Assembly (NCBI RefSeq): GCF_004135205.1 | Contig: NZ_CP035490.1 | Coordinates: 5,065,644 to 5,129,643 of the forward strand | DNA length: 64,000 nt | DNA from: Hahella sp. KA22 | Lineage (GTDB): Bacteria > Pseudomonadota > Gammaproteobacteria > Pseudomonadales > Oleiphilaceae | Direction: 5' to 3' | Part shown: one piece after another, positions 47,317 through 57,800 of the stretch | Layout of the letters: each line of letters starts with the position of its first letter | Position numbering within the stretch: the first letter of the stretch is position 1 | Notes under the pieces: model-generated | Seen by the model: only the letters and a program-made list of their open reading frames with translations | Database searches by the model: none | What the model was told of the DNA's origin: nothing | Translations under genes and position numbers: made by a program

Positions 47317-48210
47317 TTGTCCCAAATCGCTTTTCTTGGCGCTATTGAAGTCGGCCTTGTTTTCGCCCTCGTCGCCTTCGGCGTGTTTCTGTCTTTCCGC
47401 ATCCTGGACTTCCCCGACCTCACCGTCGACGGCAGCTTTCCTCTTGGCGGAGCGGTGTGCGCCACCCTGATTACGTTTGGCTGGAATCCCTGGCTGGCCA
47501 CGCTTGCGGCGATTTCTGCGGGCGCAATGGCGGGCGGCGTCACCGCCTGGTTGAACGTAAGGCTCAAGATACTGCATTTGCTGGCCTCCATACTGACCAT
47601 GATGGCGTTGTACTCCATTAATTTGCGCATCATGGGCAAACCCAATGTCGCGTTATTGGGCGAACCTACCGTGCTCAGCGTATTTGATACCCTGGGCGTT
47701 AAGTATTACTACGCCGCCCCTATTGGCTTTGCTGTCGTAGTCGTCGCCGTCGCCGGTTTTCTGCTGCTCTTCCTGAAGTCAGAACTGGGTCTGGCCATGC
47801 GCGCTGCAGGCGCTAATCCACATATGGCGAAGGCGCAAGGAATCAACACTGGTTTCATGATTATGGTGGGCATGGCGCTGTCCAACGGGTTGGTGGCGTT
47901 AGCGGGCGCCTTGTTCGCGCAATCCACCGGCAACGCGGACATTACCATGGGCGTCGGCGTTATTCTGGTCGGCTTGGCGTCGGTCATTGGCGGCGAAGCA
48001 CTGTTAACGCCTCGCACTATATTACTGGCGCTGCTGGGCTGCGTTCTTGGCTCCATACTTTATCGTCTGGCCGTAGCAGCCGCCCTTAACACTGATTTTC
48101 TGGGTCTGCAGGCGCAGGACCTCAACCTGATCACCGCCGCGCTGGTGGCCATGGCGATTGTTCTGCCTACCGCAAAACGCGCCGTATTCAAACCCACAGG
48201 GAGGCCTTAA
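47317..48210 (+). CDS. ABC transporter permease (TrpY-like)
   Basis: A 297-residue membrane protein of the branched-chain amino acid type permease superfamily, with about eight to ten helices. Conserved segments are FRILDFPDLTVDGSFPLGGA and LGLAMRAAGANPHMAKAQGI. The TTG start is chosen because a perfect GGAGG sits 5 bases before it, giving MSQIAFLGAIEVGLV; another TTG eight codons earlier has no such site. It partners the TrpX-like protein upstream and the ATPase gene 2 bases downstream. Confidence 0.9.
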   Translation: MSQIAFLGAIEVGLVFALVAFGVFLSFRILDFPDLTVDGSFPLGGAVCATLITFGWNPWLATLAAISAGAMAGGVTAWLNVRLKILHLLASILTMMALYSINLRIMGKPNVALLGEPTVLSVFDTLGVKYYYAAPIGFAVVVVAVAGFLLLFLKSELGLAMRAAGANPHMAKAQGINTGFMIMVGMALSNGLVALAGALFAQSTGNADITMGVGVILVGLASVIGGEALLTPRTILLALLGCVLGSILYRLAVAAALNTDFLGLQAQDLNLITAALVAMAIVLPTAKRAVFKPTGRP

Positions 48211-48212
48211 GC

Positions 48213-49007
48213 ATGATCCAGGTATCCGAACTTCACGTCTGCTTTGGCCGCGGTACGCCGCTGGAAGTATACGCTCTGCGGGGCGTCGACCTGACTATCC
48301 CGCAAGGGCAGTTCGTCACCGTTATCGGTAGCAACGGCGCAGGTAAGAGCACCCTGCTCAACGCCATCGCCGGAGAAATACAGCCTGAGTCCGGCAATAT
48401 CGTCATCGGCCATCAGGACGTCACCCAGGCGCCCACTCACAAACGCGCCAAAAATGTCGCCCGCGTATTCCAGGACCCCAAGCGAGGCACTTGTGAAACC
48501 CTCACCCTGGAAGAAAACCTGGCCCTGGCCCTGGCGCGGGGGAAACGTCGCGGTTTGCGGCGGGCGATCAAGTCCGTCGACAACAAGCGCTTCAAAGAGC
48601 TGGTCGCCCGCCTGGGTCTGGGTCTGGAGGAGCGTCTGGGTGATCAGATTGGCCTGCTGTCAGGCGGACAGCGCCAGGCGATGAGCCTGTTGATGGCCAC
48701 CCTGCAGCCCATAGAGATTCTATTGCTGGACGAACATACCGCCGCTCTCGATCCCAAGACCGCCGCCTTCGTTCTGGAGCTGACCGCGGAAATCGTCGAG
48801 CGGGAAAAATTGACGGTTCTGATGGTGACCCACAGCATGCAGCAGGCGCTGGACTACGGCGACCGCACGCTGATGCTGCACGAGGGCAAAATTATTTTTG
48901 ATATTGAAGGCGAACAGCGCAAGTCCACCACCATTCCGGACCTGTTGAAACTGTTCGAGACCAAAAGCGGGCAAGGGCTGGCCGACGATTCACTGCTTCT
49001 GGGCTAG
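48213..49007 (+). CDS. ABC transporter ATP-binding protein (TrpZ-like)
   Basis: The 264-residue ATPase of the importer. Walker A is IGSNGAGKSTLL, Q-loop region ARVFQDPKRGT, signature LLSGGQRQAMSLL, Walker B LLLDEHTAALDP and H-loop MVTHSMQQAL. The LDEH form of Walker B with His after the catalytic Glu is common in this subfamily. It starts 2 bases after the permease stop and is the last gene of the operon. Confidence 0.92.
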   Translation: MIQVSELHVCFGRGTPLEVYALRGVDLTIPQGQFVTVIGSNGAGKSTLLNAIAGEIQPESGNIVIGHQDVTQAPTHKRAKNVARVFQDPKRGTCETLTLEENLALALARGKRRGLRRAIKSVDNKRFKELVARLGLGLEERLGDQIGLLSGGQRQAMSLLMATLQPIEILLLDEHTAALDPKTAAFVLELTAEIVEREKLTVLMVTHSMQQALDYGDRTLMLHEGKIIFDIEGEQRKSTTIPDLLKLFETKSGQGLADDSLLLG

Positions 49008-49197
49008 CCTCCAGCGCACTCTTACCGGCCACCCTATTCAGACCGTTAATCCGACGCGGCGGGAAAAACTTTGTAAATTACATTGAGCAATCCTCGCCGC
49101 GTTATCTATAGTTAGGATATAAAGCATAAACACCTGTCAAAACAGGCAACGGGCGATCGATCATCATTTACGGGTCATTTGCGCGGTAGTCCTTTAA

Positions 49198-50040
49198 ATG
49201 CAAATTCAACAATTCATCCGGAAAAACGGTCAGTGGATGACGCCCCTCCCCGACCAACCGGATCATGACACGGTTTTGCTGCTTTGCTTCGGTCGACAGT
49301 CCCTCTTGTTTTCCAATGGCGTCGACTCCGCATTACGCGAAAGTTTCCCCCAGGCCCGATTAGTCGGTTGCTCCACTGCTGGAGAAATCATGGGAACCAA
49401 AGTGCTGGAGAACACCCTCACCGTTACAGCGCTCAGCTTCTCCCGGGCAACCATCGCCATCGTTTCCAGCCCGGTTCAGGACGACTCAGATAGCCGCTCT
49501 GTCGGCCGTCATGTTGCGCAACAATTGCCGCCTGAAGAGCTGCGCCATGTGCTATTGCTGTCGGACGGCTTGAAAGTCAACGGTTCCGAACTGGTGCAAG
49601 GCGCGCAGGATGCCCTGCCTCATAGAGTTAAAATTACAGGTGGACTCGCAGGCGATTACCAGGATTTCACTGATACTTCCGTCTGGGTTGACGCGCCAAT
49701 GCATGAGGGTCTGGTGGCGGCGATCGGCTTTTACGGCGACTCGTTGCGCATCGGTTACGGCTCCATGGGCGGCTGGGACGCCTTCGGTCCCGACTGGCGC
49801 ATCAGCAAATCTGAGCGCAACATACTGTTTGAATTGGATAAACATAGTGCGCTTTCTCTTTATAAAGATTATCTGGGCGATTACGCTAACGGGCTACCAG
49901 CTACCGCACTGCTGTTTCCCCTACTGGTCAAGCTCGCTGATAATCACTATGTTGTGAGAACGATTCTCGGCATCAATGAGTCGGAGCAATCCATGACCTT
50001 CGCTGGCGATATGCCCAAGGCGCCGCCGCCCGTTTTATGA
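49198..50040 (+). pseudogene. FIST sensor domain protein, N-terminal part (split by frameshift)
   Basis: The FIST N domain (about residues 28-220; LLLCFGRQSLLFSNGVDSAL, ARLVGCSTAGEIMG, HVLLLSDGLKVNGSELVQGA, KITGGLAGD) is followed by the first half of FIST C, ending at GDMPKAPPPVL and a stop. The family continues through this point into MKANFERLVEGA, which is encoded in another frame by the next reading frame. A missing G in the run near 50018-50020 would restore one continuous protein of about 376 residues (MPKGAAARFMKANF). By family, FIST domains are intracellular signal-input domains thought to bind small ligands such as amino acids. The start has only a weak ribosome site. Confidence 0.75.
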
Positions 50041-50327
50041 AGGCCAACTTCGAACGGCTCGTTGAGGGCGCCGCCTCAGCAGCGGAGCAAAGTCGCTTTT
50101 CCGGCGGACGGCAGCCGCAACTGGCGTTACTGGTCAGCTGCGTCGGCCGCAAAATGGTGCTGAAACAGCGTACGGAAGAAGAAGTGGAAAGCGTTCGCGA
50201 AGTGCTCGGCGCCGACACCGCCATATGCGGCTTTTATTCTTATGGCGAAATCAGTCCGGTCATCAATGGGGTTGGCTGCTCCCTGCATAACCAGACAATG
50301 ACGATTACAACAATCAGCGAAGACTAA
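50037..50327 (+). pseudogene. FIST sensor domain protein, C-terminal part
   Basis: This 96-residue frame carries the end of a FIST C domain: LALLVSCVGRKMVLKQRTEE, VREVLGADTAICGFYSYGEI and the typical terminus LHNQTMTITTISED. It overlaps the N-terminal part by ATGA (50037-50040), so it could be translated by coupled reinitiation rather than being dead. Either reading makes the two frames one ancestral gene. It is followed 33 bases later by the GGDEF-EAL gene, its likely signalling partner. Confidence 0.75.
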
Positions 50328-50360
50328 GCATGCAACATCAACCAAGCTTAATGACTCCCT

Positions 50361-52271
50361 ATGCATAGGCTGTTAGAGCGCCAGTTGAAAAAACTTTTAC
50401 CCGCCGATCTGCCACCGGAGCGGCTGCGCGCGCTTCTGGACGCAATTGACGCGGCGTACCTCCAGGCAGACGAAGAGCGCAGCATGCTCGAACGCGCCCT
50501 GGAACTGTCTTCGCAAGAACTTACCAAACGCAATCAGGAACTGAAGCAGCAATTGCAGGAGATCTCCACCACCAAACAGGAGTTGGAGAATTCGGTTTCC
50601 CTGCTTAACGCCACCCTCAACTCCACCTGTGACGGCATCATTGTGTTCGATCAGGACAATCGGGTAATCGCCTGCAATAACGTGTTTCTGAAAATGTTCG
50701 ACATGCAGCAGGAAGTGGCGGAAAACATCAACAAACACCACATCCGTCCCTATTTGCGAGAGAAAGTGAAGAACCTGGATGAGCTGACCCGTCTTTGGGA
50801 GTTCAATAAACGCTTCAATCAGCGCTCCAGCTATTGCTTGCTGGAAATGAAAGACGGCCGTTTCATCGACTGCTACACCAACCCGCGCATTCATGAGGGC
50901 AAAGTGCTCGGTCGGGTGTGGAGTCTGAGCGACATTACCGAACTCAAACGCAGCGAACAGCAGGCGCTGTTTCACTCCTATCACGACAGCCTGACCGGCC
51001 TGCCCAACCGAACCTTGTTTCATGAACGCCTCACTCACGCAATCGAGCGACGCGGCGGTCAACAGCGGGATCTGGCGGTCATGTTTCTGGATCTCGACGG
51101 CTTTAAGGACATCAACGACTCCACCGGACTGGAGACCGGCGACCAGTTACTGCAAATGGCCGCACAACGCATCAAAGAAACCCTGCCTCCAGAAACCACT
51201 GTCGCCCGGTATGGCGGCGACGAATTCATCGTCCTGCTGGAGAACATCAAGACATCCTTTGAGGCGACCCTGATTTCTGAACGCCTGCGTACCGCCATTG
51301 ATCGCCCCTTCACGGTCGGCGATCAGACTTTCCATCTGACTTGCTCGATTGGCATCGCCCTCTATCCGACCGACAGTCGCGACGCCGATGCTTTGATCCG
51401 TAAAGCGGACATGGCGATGAATCACGCCAAGAGCCGCGGCCGCAACAACTGCCAGTTCTTCGCTGACGAATTCGAAATACTCACCTCCCATCGCCTGAGG
51501 ATTCGCAATAACCTTAAGTCTGCGCTGGAAAAGAACGAATTCAACTTGATGTATCAGCCGAAAATCGCCCTGCACAGCAATATGATCATCGGCGTCGAAG
51601 CGCTGATACGCTGGCGTCGCCCCAGCGGCGAAGTAGTTTCTCCGGCGGAGTTTATTCCCGCGGCGGAGGAGAACGGCTTGATTATCGATATCGGCAACTG
51701 GGTCACCGAAGAAGCCTGCAAACAACTGCAGCGTTGGGGACGGGAAAATCACCATGACTTTTCCGTCGCCATAAATATCTCCCCGTTCCACTTTCAGCAC
51801 GCCGATATTCTGAGCACCATCACTCAGGCTTTGCGACGTTATTCCGTGCGCCCCGAACTGCTGGAAGTCGAGCTGACGGAAAGCGCGTTGATGGAGGACA
51901 TCGAACACACCATCGCGATACTGGGAGAGCTGCGCAAGCTGGGCATCAGTTGTTCTGTAGATGATTTCGGCGCCGGCTATTCTTCGTTGAATTACCTCAA
52001 ACGGCTGCCGGTGGACACCCTGAAAATCGACAAAATGTTCATTGACGACATCACCAAATCACAGCGCGATCTGGCGCTGGTCGACACCATGATCAACCTC
52101 GCTCACCATCTGGATATGCTGGTCGTGGCGGAAGGCGTAGAAACCGAAGAAACGGTCCACCTGCTCAAGGAAAAGCACTGCGATCTGGCTCAAGGCTACT
52201 ATTTCAGCCGCCCCGTCAGCGGCAAAATGATCAGTGAAATGCTGACCACCCGTTTGCAGGATCGCGCCTGA
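50361..52271 (+). CDS. PAS-GGDEF-EAL cyclic di-GMP enzyme
   Basis: A 636-residue cytoplasmic protein with an N-terminal coiled coil (about 33-78), a PAS domain (about 80-195), GGDEF (about 200-365) and EAL (about 380-630). The diguanylate cyclase motif is intact (RYGGDEF, Gly285-Phe289) and there is no obvious upstream RxxD inhibitory site. The phosphodiesterase motifs are intact too: EAL at Glu413-Leu415, DDFGAGYSS and AEGVETEE. Net activity cannot be decided from sequence. No membrane segment is seen. It lies directly after the split FIST gene, which is a common pairing of sensor and output. Confidence 0.93.
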   Translation: MHRLLERQLKKLLPADLPPERLRALLDAIDAAYLQADEERSMLERALELSSQELTKRNQELKQQLQEISTTKQELENSVSLLNATLNSTCDGIIVFDQDNRVIACNNVFLKMFDMQQEVAENINKHHIRPYLREKVKNLDELTRLWEFNKRFNQRSSYCLLEMKDGRFIDCYTNPRIHEGKVLGRVWSLSDITELKRSEQQALFHSYHDSLTGLPNRTLFHERLTHAIERRGGQQRDLAVMFLDLDGFKDINDSTGLETGDQLLQMAAQRIKETLPPETTVARYGGDEFIVLLENIKTSFEATLISERLRTAIDRPFTVGDQTFHLTCSIGIALYPTDSRDADALIRKADMAMNHAKSRGRNNCQFFADEFEILTSHRLRIRNNLKSALEKNEFNLMYQPKIALHSNMIIGVEALIRWRRPSGEVVSPAEFIPAAEENGLIIDIGNWVTEEACKQLQRWGRENHHDFSVAINISPFHFQHADILSTITQALRRYSVRPELLEVELTESALMEDIEHTIAILGELRKLGISCSVDDFGAGYSSLNYLKRLPVDTLKIDKMFIDDITKSQRDLALVDTMINLAHHLDMLVVAEGVETEETVHLLKEKHCDLAQGYYFSRPVSGKMISEMLTTRLQDRA

Positions 52272-52332
52272 GCGCCCTCACTCCTTTAAATGCCTCCGCT
52301 ACATTCCTATTCTTTGACAGGTCCGCTCTCTG

Positions 52333-53325
52333 TTAGAGTTCTTCAGGTCTGCCGCTGCGAAAAGCAGATAAAGTGTAGGCCTCTTCCAGTTCGTCCGCCG
52401 TCGCCGCGCCGCTGCTCATAAACAGCACAACGGTCTTGCTGCGAAGCTTTTGCCGGAGCAGGTAAGCCGCCATGATGGGCGCGCCGCCCGCCGCATCCAC
52501 CATTTGCCGGGTATGATGCGCCGCCAGCGCCACGCCCTCGTACAACCGGTGTTCCGGCAGTAAAACAAAATCCGCTAGCGCGTCCGCATACAGACTGAAT
52601 GGGATTTCAAAGGCTTTACTCATACCCAATTCCTGGGAAAACGTACGGGATTCCTGACGTTGCAGCGCGCCGGTTTTCCATGACAAATAAGCCGCCGGGG
52701 CCAACTCCGCCTGCACGCCAATCACCTTCAACTTGGGATTAAGGACGCTTGACGCCGCCAGGATGGAAGCAATGCATCCGCCCATGCCGACAGAACCGAT
52801 CGCCACATCCGCTTCAGGCAATTCTTCGATTACCTCCAGGGCGGCGGTGGCGCAACCATGAATAAACTGCATTTCGTTAGCGGGGTGCACGAAGTAGTAA
52901 TCGCCGTTTTCCTCCATGCGACGCGCAATGCGTAACGACTCAGGAAAATCAATTCCGTTGGCGCGGACTTCCGCCCCCTGATCCTGCAGAGATTGAATCA
53001 ATGACAGCGGACTTTTTTCCGGAACCACCACCAGCGCGCTCATGTTGAACATGCGGGCGGCGCACGCCAGCGCGCCCCCCGAAGCTCCGTTGGCGGCGGT
53101 GACGATGCGGGTGACGCCATTGCGCCGCAATTCCCACGCAAGATTGACCGCGCCACGTATTTTTTGGCTGGCGGTGGGGTTATGATTCTCGTGTTTGATG
53201 TAGATATCCGCGCCTACCAGCCTAGATAGGCTCTCATAGCGGAGCAATTGAGTTGCTTTGAGATTACGCGAAACCGTTTGACGGGCTTTGAATATGTCGC
53301 GAATATCAACGACTTGGTCCTTCAT
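52333..53325 (-). CDS. PLP-dependent threonine/serine dehydratase-like enzyme
   Basis: A 330-residue fold type II PLP enzyme of the tryptophan synthase beta superfamily. The PLP lysine lies in KHENHNPTASQKIRGAVN, where the usual SFK is SQK. The cofactor-binding loops are AANGASGGALA and GSVGMGGCIASI. No C-terminal regulatory ACT domain is present, as in catabolic ammonia-lyases and serine racemases. Whether it deaminates threonine or serine, or a modified amino acid, cannot be read from the sequence. It is a single gene, divergent from sseA. Confidence 0.85.
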   Translation of the reverse strand: MKDQVVDIRDIFKARQTVSRNLKATQLLRYESLSRLVGADIYIKHENHNPTASQKIRGAVNLAWELRRNGVTRIVTAANGASGGALACAARMFNMSALVVVPEKSPLSLIQSLQDQGAEVRANGIDFPESLRIARRMEENGDYYFVHPANEMQFIHGCATAALEVIEELPEADVAIGSVGMGGCIASILAASSVLNPKLKVIGVQAELAPAAYLSWKTGALQRQESRTFSQELGMSKAFEIPFSLYADALADFVLLPEHRLYEGVALAAHHTRQMVDAAGGAPIMAAYLLRQKLRSKTVVLFMSSGAATADELEEAYTLSAFRSGRPEEL

Positions 53326-53433
53326 AAGTCAGTCTCAGGCAATGTGGGCGACGGCTAGCATATACGCAGGCGCGTTCAGGCGCTGTGACTGCATTCAAAG
53401 TAAAGAAAGGTAACAAGGAGCAAAAGGACATCC

Positions 53434-54279
53434 ATGCTAATTTCTCCAGCATCCCTGCACTCGCATTTGGGCGACGCCAAATATCGCATTATCGACTGTC
53501 GCTTCGCGCTCAACGACCCGGAATACGGACGCCTCGCCTATCTGCAGGATCACATTCCAGGGGCCGTATACGCCGACCTGAACAAGGACTTATCAGCCCC
53601 GGTGATTCCAGGTAAAACAGGTCGCCATCCTTTGCCGGAGGTCCAAAAGTTTCTGGGCTGGCTACAGCAGGCGGGGATCACCTCGGAAGATATCGTCGTC
53701 GCCTATGATGATGGTCCCGGCGCCTACGCCTCTCGCTTGTGGTGGTTGTTAAAATGGCTCGGACACGCAGATGTCCGTATTCTGGACGGCGGTCTGAAAG
53801 CCTGGCGCGCCGCGGGTTATGAAATGTCTACTGAGCCAGCGACGCCCAAGCAGGTTGACGCTTACGAAGCGACGCCCGACGAGCGCCTGCTGGTGACGGC
53901 GGAGGAATTGCACAGCAAGCTGAACGACGCGTCGGTCAATATTCTGGACGCCCGCGCGGCGCCGCGATTCGCTGGAGAAATGGAGCCGATAGATCCAGTC
54001 GCCGGACACATCCCTAACGCAATCTGCGCGCCCTTTGAAGAAAACCTGACCCCCGAAGGCGCATTCAAACCGGAAGAAGAATTACGCCGCCGCTTCGCCA
54101 ACTATTACGCCCACGGCAAAGCCTGGGAAGTCATTTGCTACTGCGGCTCCGGCGTCACCGCCTGCCACAACATCTTCTCCGCCCACCTGGCGGGCTACCC
54201 CATGCCCAAACTCTACCCCGGCTCCTGGAGCGAGTGGATCACCGATCCCAACCACCCCATTGCCGTCGGCAACGAATAG
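53434..54279 (+). CDS. sseA: 3-mercaptopyruvate sulfurtransferase
   Basis: A two-rhodanese-domain enzyme that moves sulfane sulfur from 3-mercaptopyruvate to cyanide or thiols. The inactive N-terminal domain (about 1-130) has DCRFALNDPEYGRLAYLQDH. The catalytic C-terminal domain (about 150-281) has Cys237 in CGSGVTA, the loop typical of mercaptopyruvate rather than thiosulfate sulfurtransferases. The length of 281 residues is standard. With a complete cysteine desulfurase elsewhere in this window, it offers a second route for sulfur handling. Confidence 0.93.
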   Translation: MLISPASLHSHLGDAKYRIIDCRFALNDPEYGRLAYLQDHIPGAVYADLNKDLSAPVIPGKTGRHPLPEVQKFLGWLQQAGITSEDIVVAYDDGPGAYASRLWWLLKWLGHADVRILDGGLKAWRAAGYEMSTEPATPKQVDAYEATPDERLLVTAEELHSKLNDASVNILDARAAPRFAGEMEPIDPVAGHIPNAICAPFEENLTPEGAFKPEEELRRRFANYYAHGKAWEVICYCGSGVTACHNIFSAHLAGYPMPKLYPGSWSEWITDPNHPIAVGNE

Positions 54280-54846
54280 CCTTAGCGCAATATAAACATC
54301 CCAGCGGCGTCATTGCCTTACAATGGCGCCCTTGTCACGCTCACTTAATATTGATTTGGAATCAGTTATACCACTGCGCCCATCGATACATTCGCTCTCA
54401 TTTCTGCATGGTATTCTGAACTATTAATCCGACAAGCACATAGAAACCTTCTATTCTCCTCAAATAATATTGTCTTAACCTGTCAGGATCTAACTTTTAA
54501 AATTTACATCGTAAAATTAATCAATCTTCTTAATCCTGCTACATTACAAAATGTAACTGACAGCCCAAGAAAAATATTCAACCTGCCTCGCCCTCCCAAC
54601 AATTAACTCATATCTTTGAGAAAGATAGATATAAAATCCACGAAATTACCGACATTTTTCAGCTATCTCCAAGATCTACAGACTCATAAAAAGGCAACTT
54701 CCCTTAAGTACTTAATGCGGTTGATAAAGGAATTTAAAGAGCCGTAAATTACTTCTTTTTCGCACACCAAGTGATCGTTCACATATTTATTCTCGAAAAC
54801 AACACCAATCATTTTATAATCATTTACATCAGGGACAGGTACAAAA
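54280..54846. other. AT-rich intergenic region before the NRPS gene
   Basis: After about 54400 this 567-base spacer is visibly richer in A and T than the preceding genes and has no supported gene. Its right end carries a promoter candidate, listed separately. The AT-rich character continues without break into the first 1.3 kb of the NRPS gene. Confidence 0.5.
54793..54820 (+). promoter_or_regulatory. Candidate promoter of the NRPS gene
   Basis: TCGAAA (54793-54798, 4 of 6 matches to TTGACA), 16 bases, then a perfect TATAAT (54815-54820), 26 bases before the ATG. AGG in CAGGTACAAAA is the likely ribosome site, 7 bases from the start. Confidence 0.5.
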
Positions 54847-57800
54847 ATGTCAATTTCTAATCAAGACAAAGAAAAGTGGATTTCATTACATCCTTCCCAA
54901 GAGGAAGTTTATTTTGACCAATTAATGCATCCAGAAAGTGCTCACTACAATATTGGCGGATACTTCAAAATAAAAGGCGGCCTTAATATTGAAAAATTCA
55001 GAGAGGCGATAAAAAAATCAATCCATTCTATTGGCTTATTTGGAATAGAGTTTGATTTTTCTGGCGAAACTTTAAGGCAGAATTTTGATTCATATAATCG
55101 TAACGATGAAATATCATATTTTGACTTATCCAAAGAAGAAAACCCTTCACTGGCTGCCGAAAACTGGGTTAAAAATTATTTCTCAACCCCCTTTGATCTC
55201 AACCAGAAGTATTTATACGAAAACACATTACTCAAAATAAGCGATTCAAGCCATTGGTGGGTTAACAAGTCACACCACATATTAATAGATGGATTGGGGT
55301 ATATAAACTATGGAAAAATAGTTTCTGAGTCATATAGCAACCTAATCCATGATGAATCACTGGAATGGTTAAAAAGAACTCCCTCTTACCAAAAGTGCAT
55401 AAACAGTTCAAAAAGCTATTTTTTATCTGAAAAATATCAAAAAGACAGGCTCTACTGGATAGACCAGTTTAAGTCTTTCCCCTCTCCCTCCCTGACCCAA
55501 AAGTACGCATTAGGAAGCCATAAAAGCGAACACTACTCACTAGAACTACCTACAGATAACGCAGTTCATATAAAAAGACTGGAAAGGACATTTAACGCAT
55601 CCTTACTCAAGCTTACGGTTGCCGCCTTATCCATTTATTTTTCCAGGGTGAACTCTGTCGACACACTTACATTCGGATTACCCGTTCATAATCGCCGCAA
55701 TAAAGAAGAGCGACTTACAGTTGGAATGATGACAGGCGTCATTCCTTTTAAAGCGAGCATTTCTCCTGAGATGACCTTGTCTGAGCTTATAAAGGGAATA
55801 TCTCAAAAACTAAGAAAAAGCTATAGACATCAACGATACCCTATCAGCCATTTGAAGCGCGACTTAAAAAAAATAACCAGCAATACAGGCGAAATATTCG
55901 ATGTACTCATAAATCATGAGGCATTTAATTTGGATTTACATTTTGACGGCCTCAAAAGTTCATTTGAGCACCTATCAAGCGATGATGAGATGACGCCATT
56001 ACAAATCCGATGGTGCGATTACGGGGCCAATCAGCCTTTACAGCTCAAACTCAGCTATAGAACTGACTATTTTTCAAAAGATGAGGCCGCATTATTAGCG
56101 GACAGAATTGTCCATATGCTGCTCAGTTTTGAGCAATTTCATGATCAGTCTATCGACCTTATTCCTATCCTCACTCACCAGGAAACGCAACAGCTGCTCA
56201 TTGACTGGAACCAAACCGCCGCGCCCTATCCGGCCAACCAATGCATCCATGAGTTGTTTGAAGCCCAGGCTGTGAAGTCTCCACATGCGGTGGCGGTAGT
56301 GTTTGAAAACGACGCGTTGACCTATGGCGAACTCAACCTGCGCGCCAATCAGCTGGCTCATTACTTGATCGAACAAGGGGTGAAGCCCGACACGCTGACG
56401 GGACTCTGTGTGGAGCGCAGCCTAGAGATGATCATTGGGCTACTGGGTATCCTGAAAGCCGGCGGCGCTTATGTGCCGCTGGACCCCAGCTATCCCATGG
56501 AACGACTGGGTTACATGATCGAAGACAGCGGCGTTGAGCTGGTCGTGACTCAAACTGCGCTAAAGAGATCCATTCCTCCTCTGGCGAACATCTCCTCTAT
56601 TTGCCTGGATGCGGAAGACCATCAGCAACTACTCTCCCTGTGCTCCGATAGGAATATTGCCAAAAACCGCCTGCAACTGACTTCGCAGCACCTGGCGTAT
56701 GTGATTTACACCTCGGGTTCGACAGGAAAACCAAAGGGGGTATGCCTTGAACATCGAGGGCTGGTTAATTTGGCGCTGGCTCAGCAATCCTTGTTTGACG
56801 TCACCGCGTTCAGCCGGGTATTACAGTTTGCTTCGCTTAGTTTTGACGCCGCCACCTGGGAATGGTGCATGGCCCTGATAGCAGGCGCCTCTCTACATAT
56901 GCATAGACAGGAGACGATAGCTTCAGCTGAAGCACTTTCCGCAGTCGTGGAGCGTCAGCAATTAACACACGCGACTTTGCCGCCGGCAATGCTGGCTGTT
57001 TTAGATATTGATCAGTGGAAGAGTGTTAAGCACTTAATCGTCGCCGGAGATAGTTGTCCTTTATCACTTGCACGGCAATGGAAGGTTAACCGGAGTTTCT
57101 ATAATGCTTACGGCCCTTCGGAAGCAACCGTTTGTTGCTCGACTTATTCCTTGGCAGAACTCTCTACTGCTTTATCTATCGGCTCCCCAATTGCGAATAC
57201 ACAACTCTATGTGTTATCTCCGAACCAGTCCCTACAACCTATTGGCGTAACTGGCGAGCTCTATATTGGCGGAGCGGGACTCGCCCGCTGCTATTTAAAC
57301 CGTCCCGACCTCACCGCAGAGAAGTTCATCCCAAACCCTTTCAACGACGATCCCAATGACCGTTTGTACCGCACCGGGGATCTCGCTCGCTGGCTGCCGG
57401 ATGGAAACCTGGAGTTCCTGGGCCGGATTGATCATCAGGTCAAAATTCGCGGCTTTCGCATTGAGCTCGGGGAAATCGAGGCGGTTTTACTACAGCATGA
57501 GGCCATTAGGGAAGCCGTTGTGGTTGCTCGCGAAGACCGAGACGATAAACGTCTGGTGGCGTACGTCGTGGCAGTCGCCGATAAGACGGCTTCGAACTCC
57601 TTGATTGATGAGCTAAGGCAGATCATCAAACAACAATTGCCTGACTATATGACGCCCGCGGCGTTTGTAACCCTGGATTCACTGCCGTTAACCCCCAACG
57701 GCAAAGTCGATCGCAACGCCTTACCGGCCCCAGACTACGCCGCCTCTGCGGACGAGTTTGTGGCGCCAGCCACCCCCACGGAATGCAAACTGGCTGGCAT

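Noticed and set aside
51147-51908. Long minus-strand frame opposite the GGDEF-EAL gene
   Set aside because: Antisense shadow of a conserved enzyme; no start signal or family resemblance.
56095-56376. Minus-strand frames recurring within the NRPS (also near 59149-59547)
   Set aside because: They recur because the underlying NRPS DNA is repeated; no ribosome site or conserved protein pattern.
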